Positions 1 through 6,947 of a stretch of DNA of 64,000 bases are shown in pieces (the stretch's first letter is position 1; the number at the start of each line of letters is the position of its first letter). This DNA comes from Antarcticirhabdus aurantiaca. GTDB taxonomy: Bacteria > Pseudomonadota > Alphaproteobacteria > Rhizobiales > Rhizobiaceae. Both the position numbers and the translations under genes were made by a program. Location of the stretch: positions 124,001-188,000 of the forward strand of contig NZ_VTOM01000008.1 of assembly GCF_009765365.1 (NCBI RefSeq). The letters run 5' to 3'. The notes below the pieces were generated by a model, which was not told the origin of the DNA, ran no database searches, and worked only from the letters and a program-made list of their open reading frames with translations.

Positions 1-545
1 CCATAGCGCGAGGTGTGGTCGCCCCCGTGATACGGCATGTTCAGAACGCTGGGGTTGTCGGTGCCCTCGCTCAGGATCTCCTGCTTCGGAAACACCTCAG
101 TAGCAGAGGGTAGGCCAAGAGTTGCCCGCATGTTATCTAGAACTGCGCGCATGTTGCGAGCCGAGACCGGCTCACTGGCAAAGAGATATATGTGTGCCCC
201 GCCGGACTTCGACTTGCAGACGACAAGAGGAAGCTTCTGGTGCTCGATCTTAGCGACCAGATCGGCGTGGTTCACGTCGTAGGAGTCGACGTCGAGGCAG
301 CCGAATATGCAGGTGTCGTCGTCGCGAATGGGCGCGACTACGAGGCCGTCGCCGCCGTCGAGATGGCGCTGCCATGCAGACAGTGTCACCGGTTCCCTGC
401 GAGCGGCATAGGCAGGTACAACCTTCTCGCCCGGCTCGTAGGAGTCGCGCATGGCCGCGGTGGCATGATATCGCTCGTTTCCGGCGAAGATGGCGTGGAG
501 CAGCGCCGCGTAGTCCGGCGCCGGCATCTCCAGAGCGGCGCTCAT
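1..545 (-). CDS. archaeo-eukaryotic-type primase (TOTE/AEP superfamily) fragment, 3' end beyond window
   Basis: Read by hand from the minus strand: an open frame starts with ATG at 545 behind a strong AGGAGGAG ribosome-binding site and runs off the left edge, leaving about 181 residues. Features of AEP primases can be seen: an acidic pair DVD at residues 85-87 after a hydrophobic strand, then SKSGGAH with His118, then EVFPKQ further on. These fit the metal-binding DxD and the sxH motif of primase-polymerases found in TOTE systems, phages and satellites. Its ATG overlaps the stop of the upstream small ORF (ATGA). It probably starts replication of the excised element. The helicase part, if any, lies outside the window. 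Family assignment rests on motifs only. Confidence 0.65.
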   Translation of the reverse strand, partial: MSAALEMPAPDYAALLHAIFAGNERYHATAAMRDSYEPGEKVVPAYAARREPVTLSAWQRHLDGGDGLVVAPIRDDDTCIFGCLDVDSYDVNHADLVAKIEHQKLPLVVCKSKSGGAHIYLFASEPVSARNMRAVLDNMRATLGLPSATEVFPKQEILSEGTDNPSVLNMPYHGGDHTSRY

Positions 546-721
546 CGGCTCCTCCTCTGGCACTTGTCTCGCCGAAGGATGTAGCAGACCAGCGCGCCGA
601 AGCTCGATAGGCCCGCGGCGGACCTGAGGCTATACTCGGTGGTGGTCGAGAGAGACGACGGCCACTCCCTGCTCGCGACGCCGCGCTGCCCAGGCGCGGC
701 GTCTCTTCTCTTGCGGGGCAT
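542..721 (-). CDS. small hypothetical protein (59 aa) in the element operon
   Basis: A 59-codon ORF begins at an ATG (721) only a few bases after the stop of the AlpA-like gene, with GGGGAGG just upstream. It ends in a TGA that overlaps the primase start by ATGA. The product is very basic, beginning MPRKRRDAAPG and ending in RRDKCQRRSR. No family is recognised. Support comes from tight coupling on both sides rather than from similarity; it could also be a non-functional bridge that simply carries ribosomes to the primase gene. Confidence 0.45.
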   Translation of the reverse strand: MPRKRRDAAPGQRGVASREWPSSLSTTTEYSLRSAAGLSSFGALVCYILRRDKCQRRSR

Positions 722-724
722 CGC

Positions 725-1003
725 TCAGGCCTCCCCGCGTCCGAGGGCGCCGAGCGCCCGCTCCGACCGCCGCTTCAGCGCCGCCGCCTGCCGAGCCACC
801 TGCTCGCGCTCGGCCTCGCCGGGAGCGGAGCGCGCGGCGCGCCACGCCGCCTCGGCCTCCACGGAGACGCGGACGACCGAGCCGAAGCGCATCTCGCTCG
901 GGCCGAGCCCCTGCGCCTTCATCTTGTAGTAGGTCGGTGTCGAGATACTGTTCCTCTCACAGAACTCTCGAATGCCGAATGCCATCTTCTCTACAGCAGT
1001 CAT
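725..1003 (-). CDS. AlpA/excisionase-like helix-turn-helix protein
   Basis: A 92-aa protein with a MerR/AlpA-type winged helix-turn-helix in the first 50 residues: GIREFCERNSIS, a turn, TYYKMKAQGLGP, then a basic strand around FGSVVRVS. The rest is Ala/Arg-rich helix. Proteins of this type act as excisionases or as transcription factors that control integrase and replication genes of satellites and prophages. The start at 1003 follows TAGGAGAT. It heads the run xis-like / small ORF / primase and sits directly downstream of a nested inverted repeat that could be its own operator. DNA-binding is well supported; whether it is a recombination directionality factor or a regulator is not. Confidence 0.65.
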   Translation of the reverse strand: MTAVEKMAFGIREFCERNSISTPTYYKMKAQGLGPSEMRFGSVVRVSVEAEAAWRAARSAPGEAEREQVARQAAALKRRSERALGALGRGEA

Positions 1004-1014
1004 GCTGCAATCTC

Positions 1015-1054
1015 CTAGTAAATACTTACAGCTATAAGCGTAAGCCCTTACTAG
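1015..1054. promoter_or_regulatory. nested inverted repeat, probable operator/promoter of the AlpA-like gene
   Basis: Two dyads share one centre. The outer arms are CTAGTAA (1015-1021) and TTACTAG (1048-1054); the inner arms are CTTAC (1025-1029) and GTAAG (1040-1044). The block is AT-rich against its surroundings and lies immediately upstream of the AlpA-like start at 1003. It looks like a multi-site binding region for a small DNA-binding protein. No biochemical role is known. Confidence 0.5.
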
Positions 1055-1069
1055 CCTGCACGTATAGGT

Positions 1070-1095
1070 CGCGGTCTGACCGCGGGGGTTTTTAT
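1070..1095 (+). terminator. hairpin with T-tract, rightward-facing
   Basis: CGCGGT (1070-1075), loop CTG, ACCGCG (1079-1084), then GGGG and five T residues on the plus strand. The shape is that of a Rho-independent terminator reading rightwards, although no plus-strand gene lies upstream. On the minus strand it begins directly after the stop of the 1092-1763 gene but lacks a T-tract. It may block antisense transcription from the 1015-1054 region. Confidence 0.45.
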
Positions 1096-1763
1096 TTACT
1101 GGAGGAGATCGGAGCAGAGTCGATGGCGCGCAGTATTTGGCGCAGTGGGCTGCGGTCGCGCCTCAGCTCCTCGCGGTAGTCGTGCAGAAACCGCTCCAGC
1201 TGTGCGCCGGACATGCCCTCCTCGGCGGCGACGAACTCCATCGCGCGCTCGGTCCGACGCCCCTTCGGTATCGTGGGAGACAGGCGTCCGAGGCCGTGAG
1301 CATAGACGTCCACCCGGCCGCGCAGGTCCACAAAGCGGGATATAAGACCCTGCTCGGTAGCAGTGCCCGACGCCGACACCTTCGCCGCGGCGGCCGGGTT
1401 CACGACATCAGCCTCCAGGGCATCGGCCAGGAGGCTCAGGAGCATTGGCGAGGGCGCTCCGGCGCGCAGGATGGCGGCCAGCGGCGCGGCGTCCCTCTCG
1501 GCCAAGCCGCCAAGAGCAGCGAGAAGCGCCTCGCGCTCGCCGGGGGCGAGCTTCCGGGGAGGGGGCTGCGACGGCGGCGGAAGTGCCTGCATCGCGGCCT
1601 CCGCCTCGTCGTGCATTTCCAGGAAGCGCTCCTGGTCTCTGCCGTAATCCCTGTCCCAGCGGTCGGCTGTTCGTAGCTCCAGAGCGGCGAAGTTGGCGGA
1701 GAGCCAGTGGTGCTGGCCCTCCCGGTCCGCCCATGGCGGGCCCTCGCCTGGACCCGTCGTCAA
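1092..1763 (-). CDS. hypothetical protein translationally coupled to the integrase
   Basis: The open frame continues from within the integrase end. The likely start is a TTG at 1763 whose bases overlap the integrase stop (TTGA), giving about 223 residues. The protein is hydrophilic and helical, with an acidic stretch DRDYGRDQERFLEMHDEAE near residue 40, a Pro-rich linker, and a basic C-terminus (HDYREELRRDRSPLRQIL). No family is recognised. It is part of the integrated element and probably translated from the integrase message. The start codon is uncertain; no ATG is available in this frame at a sensible place. Confidence 0.55.
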   Translation of the reverse strand: MTTGPGEGPPWADREGQHHWLSANFAALELRTADRWDRDYGRDQERFLEMHDEAEAAMQALPPPSQPPPRKLAPGEREALLAALGGLAERDAAPLAAILRAGAPSPMLLSLLADALEADVVNPAAAAKVSASGTATEQGLISRFVDLRGRVDVYAHGLGRLSPTIPKGRRTERAMEFVAAEEGMSGAQLERFLHDYREELRRDRSPLRQILRAIDSAPISSSK

Positions 1764-3070
1764 GGCGCCCGCCGCAGCGGGACCACGCTGCTCTGCCGCG
1801 CGACACCGAAGCGCGGCGCCGCCGCCCGAACCGCCTCGTCCATGTAGTCCTCCGTCAGGTGGCCGTAGTGCTTCTCGACCATGCGCGTGTCGGCATGGCC
1901 CAGGTTCTCCGCAACGACCATCAGCGGCATACTGTTCATCACGGACAGGCTCGCCCAGGTGTGGCGCAGCTGGTGGAAGCCGATGGGCTCCACCCGCGCG
2001 GCCCGACAGGCGACGAGCATGGGCCGCGACTGGTGCGAGGGGCCCCAGGGCGCGCCGTCGCCTCGCAGCAGCATTCGCTCGTCGGCGGGGCGGCCGGCGG
2101 TCAGGCTGCGGAAGAACTCGGCGCCCTCGTCCGACAGGCGGACCTGCCGCGCCTTGCCGGACTTGGACATGCGGATGGTTATGCGCCCGCGGGCGAAGTC
2201 GCGGACCTCCAGGGCGCAGAGCTCGCCGTACCGGCAGCCCGTCATAAGGGCAGCGTGAACGAGGTCGCGGAAGCCAGAGGCGGCGTTGGCGGCGTTCAGC
2301 AGGCGGGCGGCCTCCTCCTCCGACAGGTGGCCGGGGCGGGCGGCGTCCACCCGTCCGAAGGGCTTCACGCGGCGCCAAGCCGTGTCGTCCGCCACCCGGC
2401 CCAGGCGGAAGGCGTGGTTCAGCACGGCCTTCAGCACCGTCACGGTGCGGTTCACGGTGGCCCGCCGGCTGCGCAGGGCGTCGCCCACAGCGGCGGTCTT
2501 GTGGCGCTGCTGCTCGCCGGGGCGGGTGCGCAGCCGAGCAGGGGCCGCGGCCATGGCGTCGCGCCAGCGGACCAGGGCGTCGGTCGTAAGGGCGTCGACG
2601 CGCCTCTCGCCGAAGGCCGGGAGGATGTGCGTGCGGGCGCGGCCCTCGACCTCCCGCAGCGCCCCCGGCCGCTCCAGCCGAAGGTGCGCGACGTAGTCGG
2701 CGACGGCCTCGGCAACTGTTGGCGGCCGGGAGGCCTCATCCGCCACGGCCGCGACCTCTGCCCGCGCCGCGGCGACTCTCTCGTGGGCGGCGCGCTGCGC
2801 GTCGGCGAAGCTCAGGTAGAGCGTGCCGTCGGCGTCCTGGTAGTCGTCGGCCAGCCCCAGCCGCTCCTCGCTGTACCGGCCGACGCCCCTGGCGTCCTTG
2901 CCCAGGTAGCGCCGCGCCGACCATGCGCCCGGCTGGTCCGCCCGCCGCCGCGTGTAGCCGAGGTGCAGCGCCCCCGGCACGAGGCAGCGCCAGTGCGGCT
3001 TGTTCTGCACCGGCAGGCGGGCCCGCGCCGCCCTCGTCTCCATCTTCGCGTCCCTCACTGCCCTAGCCAT
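1760..3070 (-). CDS. tyrosine recombinase / site-specific integrase
   Basis: Phage-type integrase of about 436 residues. An N-terminal arm-binding region and a SAM-like core-binding domain (about residues 115-225) are followed by the catalytic domain, which carries all expected residues: Arg280 in GCRYGEL, Lys303 in RMSKSGKAR, His366 and Arg369 in HQLRHTW, His392 in ENLGHAD, and nucleophile Tyr402 in EKHYGHL. The start at 3070 follows GGAGAG; a longer frame to 3121 exists but has no good ribosome-binding site. The gene starts about 165 bp from the tRNA-Glu fragment, as expected for an integrase next to its own attachment site. It should catalyse integration into and excision from tRNA-Glu. 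Confidence 0.92.
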   Translation of the reverse strand: MARAVRDAKMETRAARARLPVQNKPHWRCLVPGALHLGYTRRRADQPGAWSARRYLGKDARGVGRYSEERLGLADDYQDADGTLYLSFADAQRAAHERVAAARAEVAAVADEASRPPTVAEAVADYVAHLRLERPGALREVEGRARTHILPAFGERRVDALTTDALVRWRDAMAAAPARLRTRPGEQQRHKTAAVGDALRSRRATVNRTVTVLKAVLNHAFRLGRVADDTAWRRVKPFGRVDAARPGHLSEEEAARLLNAANAASGFRDLVHAALMTGCRYGELCALEVRDFARGRITIRMSKSGKARQVRLSDEGAEFFRSLTAGRPADERMLLRGDGAPWGPSHQSRPMLVACRAARVEPIGFHQLRHTWASLSVMNSMPLMVVAENLGHADTRMVEKHYGHLTEDYMDEAVRAAAPRFGVARQSSVVPLRRAP

Positions 3071-3127
3071 GCCCGCTCTCCGTGTTAGGCGACCTAATGC
3101 CCACCTAATATACCGGGGCAAGCGACT

Positions 3128-3148
3128 GCAAGCTAGGGTTTAGCTTGC
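3128..3148. repeat. perfect 8-bp inverted repeat between integrase and att site
   Basis: GCAAGCTA (3128-3135), spacer GGGTT, TAGCTTGC (3141-3148). It lies upstream of the integrase start and inside the element, where integrase arm sites, excisionase sites or an integrase operator are usually found. Two copies of CCTAAT occur just to the left (about 3092-3108). Confidence 0.35.
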
Positions 3149-3236
3149 GCGGTCGACACGCCGAGATTTAACAGGGGCTTAGAAAGCTATGGCAAGCAAG
3201 CGCGGGCTCGTACAGGCTAACCTATTGGTTGCAAAT

Positions 3237-3285
3237 GCGCCCTCTCACGGCGCAAACAGGGGTTCGATTCCCCTTGGGCGTGCCA
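3237..3285 (+). other. 3' fragment of tRNA-Glu (CTC), element attachment site (attR)
   Basis: The segment folds as the 3' part of a tRNA. It has an anticodon arm GCGCC / loop CTCTCAC / GGCGC with anticodon CTC at 3244-3246, a T arm AGGGG-TTCGATT-CCCCT (3258-3274), the 3' acceptor strand TGGGCGT, discriminator G and CCA (3283-3285). The layout matches bacterial tRNA-Glu. No D arm or 5' acceptor strand (expected ACGCCCA) precedes it, so this is not a working tRNA gene. It is best read as the repeated tRNA 3' end left by integration. Confidence 0.85.
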
Positions 3286-3570
3286 CCGGATTTTCCCATC
3301 TACTTTGATATCTGCCGGTTCGGCGTTTCGCAGGAAATTGGCTATCCGACGCTGGCCTGATCCGGGCGGAGCGCGTCAGGCTTTGGTCACGTGGTGGCCA
3401 GACGTCGCGGCACCATGCTCCGCAACGATCTGCCTCGGGGATCTCCAGGAACAAGGGGCCCGCTGCTGACTCAAGGCAGCGGGCGGCGATTCCCGCCCGC
3501 TCGATCCTGTTGGCTCGGTCGAGGAGCACTGCGTCCCTTAGGAATGGCAGTGGTCATCGGCCGGCATGCC

Positions 3571-4896
3571 CTATCCGAAAAGCCGCGGGTTCATCAGGAG
3601 GCCGAGGGTCGGGGGGAGGTCGACGTGGCCGGCGATGAGCTTCGGCAGGGCGAGGAGGATCTGCGCGCCGGCCGTGCCGAGAAGCTGGAGGGCGCGCTCG
3701 TCGGTTCCGGTCGCGCCCGGCAGGCCTTCGATCGCGACGTGGCGCCAGCCGTCGCTCGGCTGGAGAAGGGCGGGCTGACGGGGAACGGGCGCGCCGTCGA
3801 TGGCGGTTCGCTGCGCCGTGGGCGCGTCGGCGGCGATCGCCGCGCGTCCCGACAGCACCTTCAGGTGATAGGCCGCGGTGTAGCGGCCGGGCAGGGCCGC
3901 CGCGGCCAGCCGGACGGCAAGTCCGAAGTTCTCGCCGGCGATCGCGACGGGTTCGGCGAGCGTCGCACCGAGGCTCACGCGCAGCACGAACCATTCCGGG
4001 CCGAAGCGTCGCGCAGCCGGCGCGCGAATCGTGTCCACCAGCGCTTTGACGTCGGCGTTGAGGGCCGGACCGGCGCCGCCATAGTCGGCGCTGTCGGCGA
4101 CGAACTTGGCGTGACCGGCGAGGGACCCTCCAGCGGGAGCGGAGAGATAGGTCGGCGCGCCGTAGGTGATGTTGGCGACCGCCGCGTTGTTGGCGTTGCC
4201 GTTGAAGCGGCCGCTGTCCGGCAGGAGGTTCATCTGCATCTCGCGCGACACGCGGCAGGCGCCGATGACGGTCTCACCCGTCGCCGCGTCGACGCGCAGC
4301 GCCTCGCGCCAGCTCGCGCCGTCGGCGCTGGTCTTGATGCGGAAGGACTCGTCGCCCGACAGGCCCATTTCCGCCCGGCCGGAATAGCCGGTCTGGAAGA
4401 CGAGGCTCGCCGTGTCGCCGGCCGCCGCCTTGTTGATCTTCATCTGGTGGCCGGCGCCGCGGTGATCGAACAGGGCGGCCGCGCTCTTCACGGCGAAGCG
4501 GTTGGTGATGTCGGCATCCGCTCCGATGCCGAGCCGCTCGATGCCCTTGAGCACGCTGGCTGCGAGCGGCACCCAGCCCGCGCCGTCATGGGCGAGGAAG
4601 CGGTTCTCGCTCGCGACGAAGGCGATCCAGCCGGCTTTCGGCGCGTGGAACCGCCAGGCGCCGGCCTGGAACGCGGCGAGGGCGCCGTCCTGGCCCGCGA
4701 AGCTCCCGGTGGCGCCGGGCGCGACGATCACGCGCGCGCCCTCGGTCGGGGCGGCCGGCGGCGCGGAGGCGGCGGCGTCCGACACGGCGAGCTGGACGAG
4801 GGCGTCGATCGCCTCGATCGCCTCGTTGTGGGTCAGGTGCTTCTGCGCCTGGGCCGGCATGATCAGGGGCAGCTTCAGGTGGGCGGTCGTGTCCAT
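3571..4896 (-). CDS. DUF2793 domain protein (phage/GTA virion-type)
   Basis: A 441-aa protein opening with the DUF2793 signature: LKLPLIMPAQAQKHLTHNEA followed by IDALVQLAV, then a beta-rich region with Gly-rich turns typical of virion fibre or spike proteins. The start at 4896 follows GAGGATATCAC. DUF2793 occurs in tailed phages and, as I recall, in a head-spike component of the Rhodobacter capsulatus gene transfer agent. The central part (about residues 150-240) resembles intramolecular-chaperone-free tail fibre repeats, and the C-terminal part is unassigned. It lies just outside the integrated element, with no other structural gene nearby, so it is either an isolated GTA locus or a remnant of an older insertion. 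Confidence 0.75.
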   Translation of the reverse strand: MDTTAHLKLPLIMPAQAQKHLTHNEAIEAIDALVQLAVSDAAASAPPAAPTEGARVIVAPGATGSFAGQDGALAAFQAGAWRFHAPKAGWIAFVASENRFLAHDGAGWVPLAASVLKGIERLGIGADADITNRFAVKSAAALFDHRGAGHQMKINKAAAGDTASLVFQTGYSGRAEMGLSGDESFRIKTSADGASWREALRVDAATGETVIGACRVSREMQMNLLPDSGRFNGNANNAAVANITYGAPTYLSAPAGGSLAGHAKFVADSADYGGAGPALNADVKALVDTIRAPAARRFGPEWFVLRVSLGATLAEPVAIAGENFGLAVRLAAAALPGRYTAAYHLKVLSGRAAIAADAPTAQRTAIDGAPVPRQPALLQPSDGWRHVAIEGLPGATGTDERALQLLGTAGAQILLALPKLIAGHVDLPPTLGLLMNPRLFG

Positions 4897-5085
4897 GTGA
4901 TATCCTCGCGCGACGATGCGCCGGACCCTAGGCGCGGCCGCAAGGGGCGGGGACAAGTCGCGCGGCGCGCTGACTTGCCACGGCGGATCCGCTCGGGGAA
5001 AACCTCCGCAAACGCCACCTCGACACAGGAAGCGCCCGGACATGCCGAGAGCCGCCCGCACCGCCGATCTCGGACCCTCTCCGCG

Positions 5086-5901
5086 ATGAGCCGGCTCGTG
5101 CCCGTGTCCGACCCGGCCGACCCGCGCCTCGCGCCCTATCGCGACGTGCGCGAGCGCGATCTGACCCGGGCGGGCGAGCTCGTCGCCGAAGGGCGGGTCG
5201 TTCTCGACCATCTTCTCGGCGCGGCGGCGGCCTTCGCGCCCGTCTCGCTGCTCGTCCTGCGCAATCGTCTGGCGGGCCTCGAACCTGTCCTGGATCGCCT
5301 GCCGCCCGACTGCCCCGTCTTTGTCGCGGAAGGCGCGGTGATGGACGCCGTCGCCGGCTTCGCGGTCCATCGCGGCGTGCTTCTCCACGCCCGCCGCCGC
5401 GCCGAGGCGCTGCCGGACTTCGCGGCGCTCGCCGCCGAGCTCGGCCGCACGGGCGGCGTCGGCGTGGTCGGCATCGGCTTGTCGAACCACGACAATGTCG
5501 GCGCGCTGTTCCGCAATGCGAGCGCCTTCGGCGCCCGCTTCGTGGCGCTCGATGCCGGCTCCTGCGACCCCTTCTACCGCAAGGCGATCCGCGTCTCGGT
5601 CGGTGCGGTGTTCTCCGTGCCCTTCGCGCGGGTCGCCTCGGCCGCCGACGCGGCTGAAACGCTGCGAAGGGCGGGCGTCCGCTGCCTGGCGCTGACCCCG
5701 CGCGGCGCCCGGCTCCTGGCCGCGCTGGAGCCGGCCGTGCCGTCCGCCCTGTTTCTCGGCGCGGAGGGCGAGGGCCTGCCGGAGACGGTGATCGGGGCCA
5801 TGGAGAGCATCGCGATCGAGATGGCGCCGGGCCTCGACAGCCTCAACGTGTCGACCGCCGCGGCGATCGTTCTCCACCACCTTTATGCCGGGCGGCGCTG
5901 A
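5086..5901 (+). CDS. TrmH/SpoU-family RNA 2'-O-methyltransferase
   Basis: A 271-residue SPOUT-class methyltransferase. The N-terminal substrate-binding part is followed by the knotted SAM domain with its three family motifs: GLSNHDNVGALFRNASAFGA (motif 1, about residues 138-157), FLGAEGEGLP (motif 2, about 223), and SLNVSTAAAI near the C-terminus (motif 3). These motifs assign ribose 2'-O-methylation of tRNA or rRNA. The exact target cannot be told. The start ATG 5086 is chosen because the homologous region begins there and upstream codons are anomalous. It is divergent from the DUF2793 gene and ends four bases before the convergent 5905 gene. Confidence 0.85.
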   Translation: MSRLVPVSDPADPRLAPYRDVRERDLTRAGELVAEGRVVLDHLLGAAAAFAPVSLLVLRNRLAGLEPVLDRLPPDCPVFVAEGAVMDAVAGFAVHRGVLLHARRRAEALPDFAALAAELGRTGGVGVVGIGLSNHDNVGALFRNASAFGARFVALDAGSCDPFYRKAIRVSVGAVFSVPFARVASAADAAETLRRAGVRCLALTPRGARLLAALEPAVPSALFLGAEGEGLPETVIGAMESIAIEMAPGLDSLNVSTAAAIVLHHLYAGRR

Positions 5902-5904
5902 AGC

Positions 5905-6846
5905 CTAGCGGCCGCCGCGGATGCGGTCGGCGAGCGCCGAGCCGCCGTCGCCCTCTTGGCCATCGAGGATCTTCCTCACCGGCGAAGCCGTGCCCTCGCG
6001 CTCGGCGGTCAGCCGAACGACGTGGGCGGCGATGTCGTCGATGCGCGCGCGGATGCCGTTCTCGGCGAGTTCAGCGGCGGTCATGTCGCGGGCGGACAGG
6101 TCCGCCTTCAAGGAGGCGAGCGCGGCGGCCGGACCCGCCTCCGGCTTCGAAGCGGGCGTCGCGGCGCCTTGCGGCACGTCGCGGCGCACGACGGCCGAAA
6201 CGCGCTCCTTCAGACGGGCGTCGGCCCCGGCGCGCGAAAAGGTGCCGCGGTCGGGGAGGGCGCGCCGAGCCGGCGCATCCGCTTCGCTGCGGGCGGTGAA
6301 GAGCGAGCCGGAGCGCTCCTTGCGCGTCCGCATCGCCTCGAGCGCCGCTTCGCGCTCGTCGGCCAGGGCCGCGAGGTCCCGGTAGCGCTCCGTCAGGATC
6401 GCGCGCTCCTCGGCCTCCGCGTCGGCCTCGCTGCGTGCGGCGGCGAGCGCGTCCTCCAGGCGGGCGATGTCCTCTGCGGCGAGGCGCAGGCGCTCGCGCT
6501 CCTGCGCGACCTCGTCCTCCAGAAGCGCGACGCGGTCGTCGACGAGGCGCAGGCGGGCGCGCAGCTCGCCGTTCTCCGACAGGACGCGCCCGGCTTCGGC
6601 CCGCTCGCGCGCGGCCTTTTCACGAATCTTGGCGGCGAGGACGTCCTGGCGCCGGATCTCCACGGCCGCTTCGGCGCGCACGGCGTCGATCTCGGCTCGG
6701 ATTTCGCGGGCCGAGGCGGGGATCTCGGCCCTGTACTCGCGGAAAGCGAGCCGCTGGGCCTTGCGCCAGACGAGGGGCGCGAGAAGCAGGGCCACGAAGC
6801 TCGCCGTGAGGAGCCCGAGAATAAAGAACAGGCCGGTCTGGATCAT
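5905..6846 (-). CDS. membrane-anchored coiled-coil protein of unknown function
   Basis: One N-terminal transmembrane helix (MIQTGLFFILGLLTASFVAL then LLAPLVWRKA) is followed by about 120 residues of charged coiled coil rich in Arg/Glu/Ala (about 40-180), then a low-complexity linker and a C-terminal helix. Similar anchored coiled-coil proteins are common in Hyphomicrobiales without assigned function. The start at 6846 puts the membrane helix at the N-terminus; an in-frame ATG at 6882 would add 12 residues. Neither start has a clear ribosome-binding site. It shares a tail-to-tail junction with the SpoU gene. Confidence 0.7.
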   Translation of the reverse strand: MIQTGLFFILGLLTASFVALLLAPLVWRKAQRLAFREYRAEIPASAREIRAEIDAVRAEAAVEIRRQDVLAAKIREKAARERAEAGRVLSENGELRARLRLVDDRVALLEDEVAQERERLRLAAEDIARLEDALAAARSEADAEAEERAILTERYRDLAALADEREAALEAMRTRKERSGSLFTARSEADAPARRALPDRGTFSRAGADARLKERVSAVVRRDVPQGAATPASKPEAGPAAALASLKADLSARDMTAAELAENGIRARIDDIAAHVVRLTAEREGTASPVRKILDGQEGDGGSALADRIRGGR

Positions 6847-6887
6847 GCGATTTCTATGCCCGAAACCTCGGCCCTTCGCCATTGCGA

Positions 6888-6914
6888 AAACGGCCGCTCG
6901 AAGCGCGGCCGTTT
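6888..6914 (-). terminator. Rho-independent terminator after eipA
   Basis: A 10-bp perfect stem, AAACGGCCGC (6888-6897) with GCGGCCGTTT (6905-6914), encloses a 7-nt loop. On the minus strand it ends in TTTT, about 30 bases past the eipA stop. The symmetry means it could also act on the other strand. Confidence 0.7.
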
Positions 6915-6947
6915 CTCAAGGTCATCCGGGTGTCGAGATGGGGCGCG

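Larger units (their letters stand above)
1..3285. mobile_element. right end of an integrated element (satellite or prophage-like), left end outside window
   Basis: All five genes here lie on the minus strand: integrase, coupled unknown protein, AlpA-like DNA-binding protein, a very small ORF and a truncated primase-like gene. The block ends at a 49-bp 3' fragment of tRNA-Glu, the usual scar of tyrosine-integrase insertion into a tRNA gene. The intact tRNA should lie beyond the left edge, because the fragment reads 5' to 3' on the plus strand. Order and content resemble P4-like or PICI-type phage satellites. No capsid, conjugation or cargo gene is visible in this part, so the element class is an inference. 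Confidence 0.75.

Noticed and set aside
37-584. Plus-strand ORFs at the left edge
   Set aside because: They lie antisense to the primase frame, which has a ribosome-binding site and recognisable motifs.
3237-3285. Complete tRNA-Glu gene
   Set aside because: No D arm or 5' acceptor strand precedes the anticodon arm, so only the 3' part is present.
3245-3529. 94-codon minus-strand ORF over the tRNA fragment
   Set aside because: Its end is a translation of the tRNA 3' sequence (RPRGIEPLF type), a known annotation artefact; no ribosome-binding site and no homologous feature.
3391-5901. 836-codon plus-strand ORF
   Set aside because: Only the part from 5086 is the SpoU methyltransferase; the rest is antisense to DUF2793.
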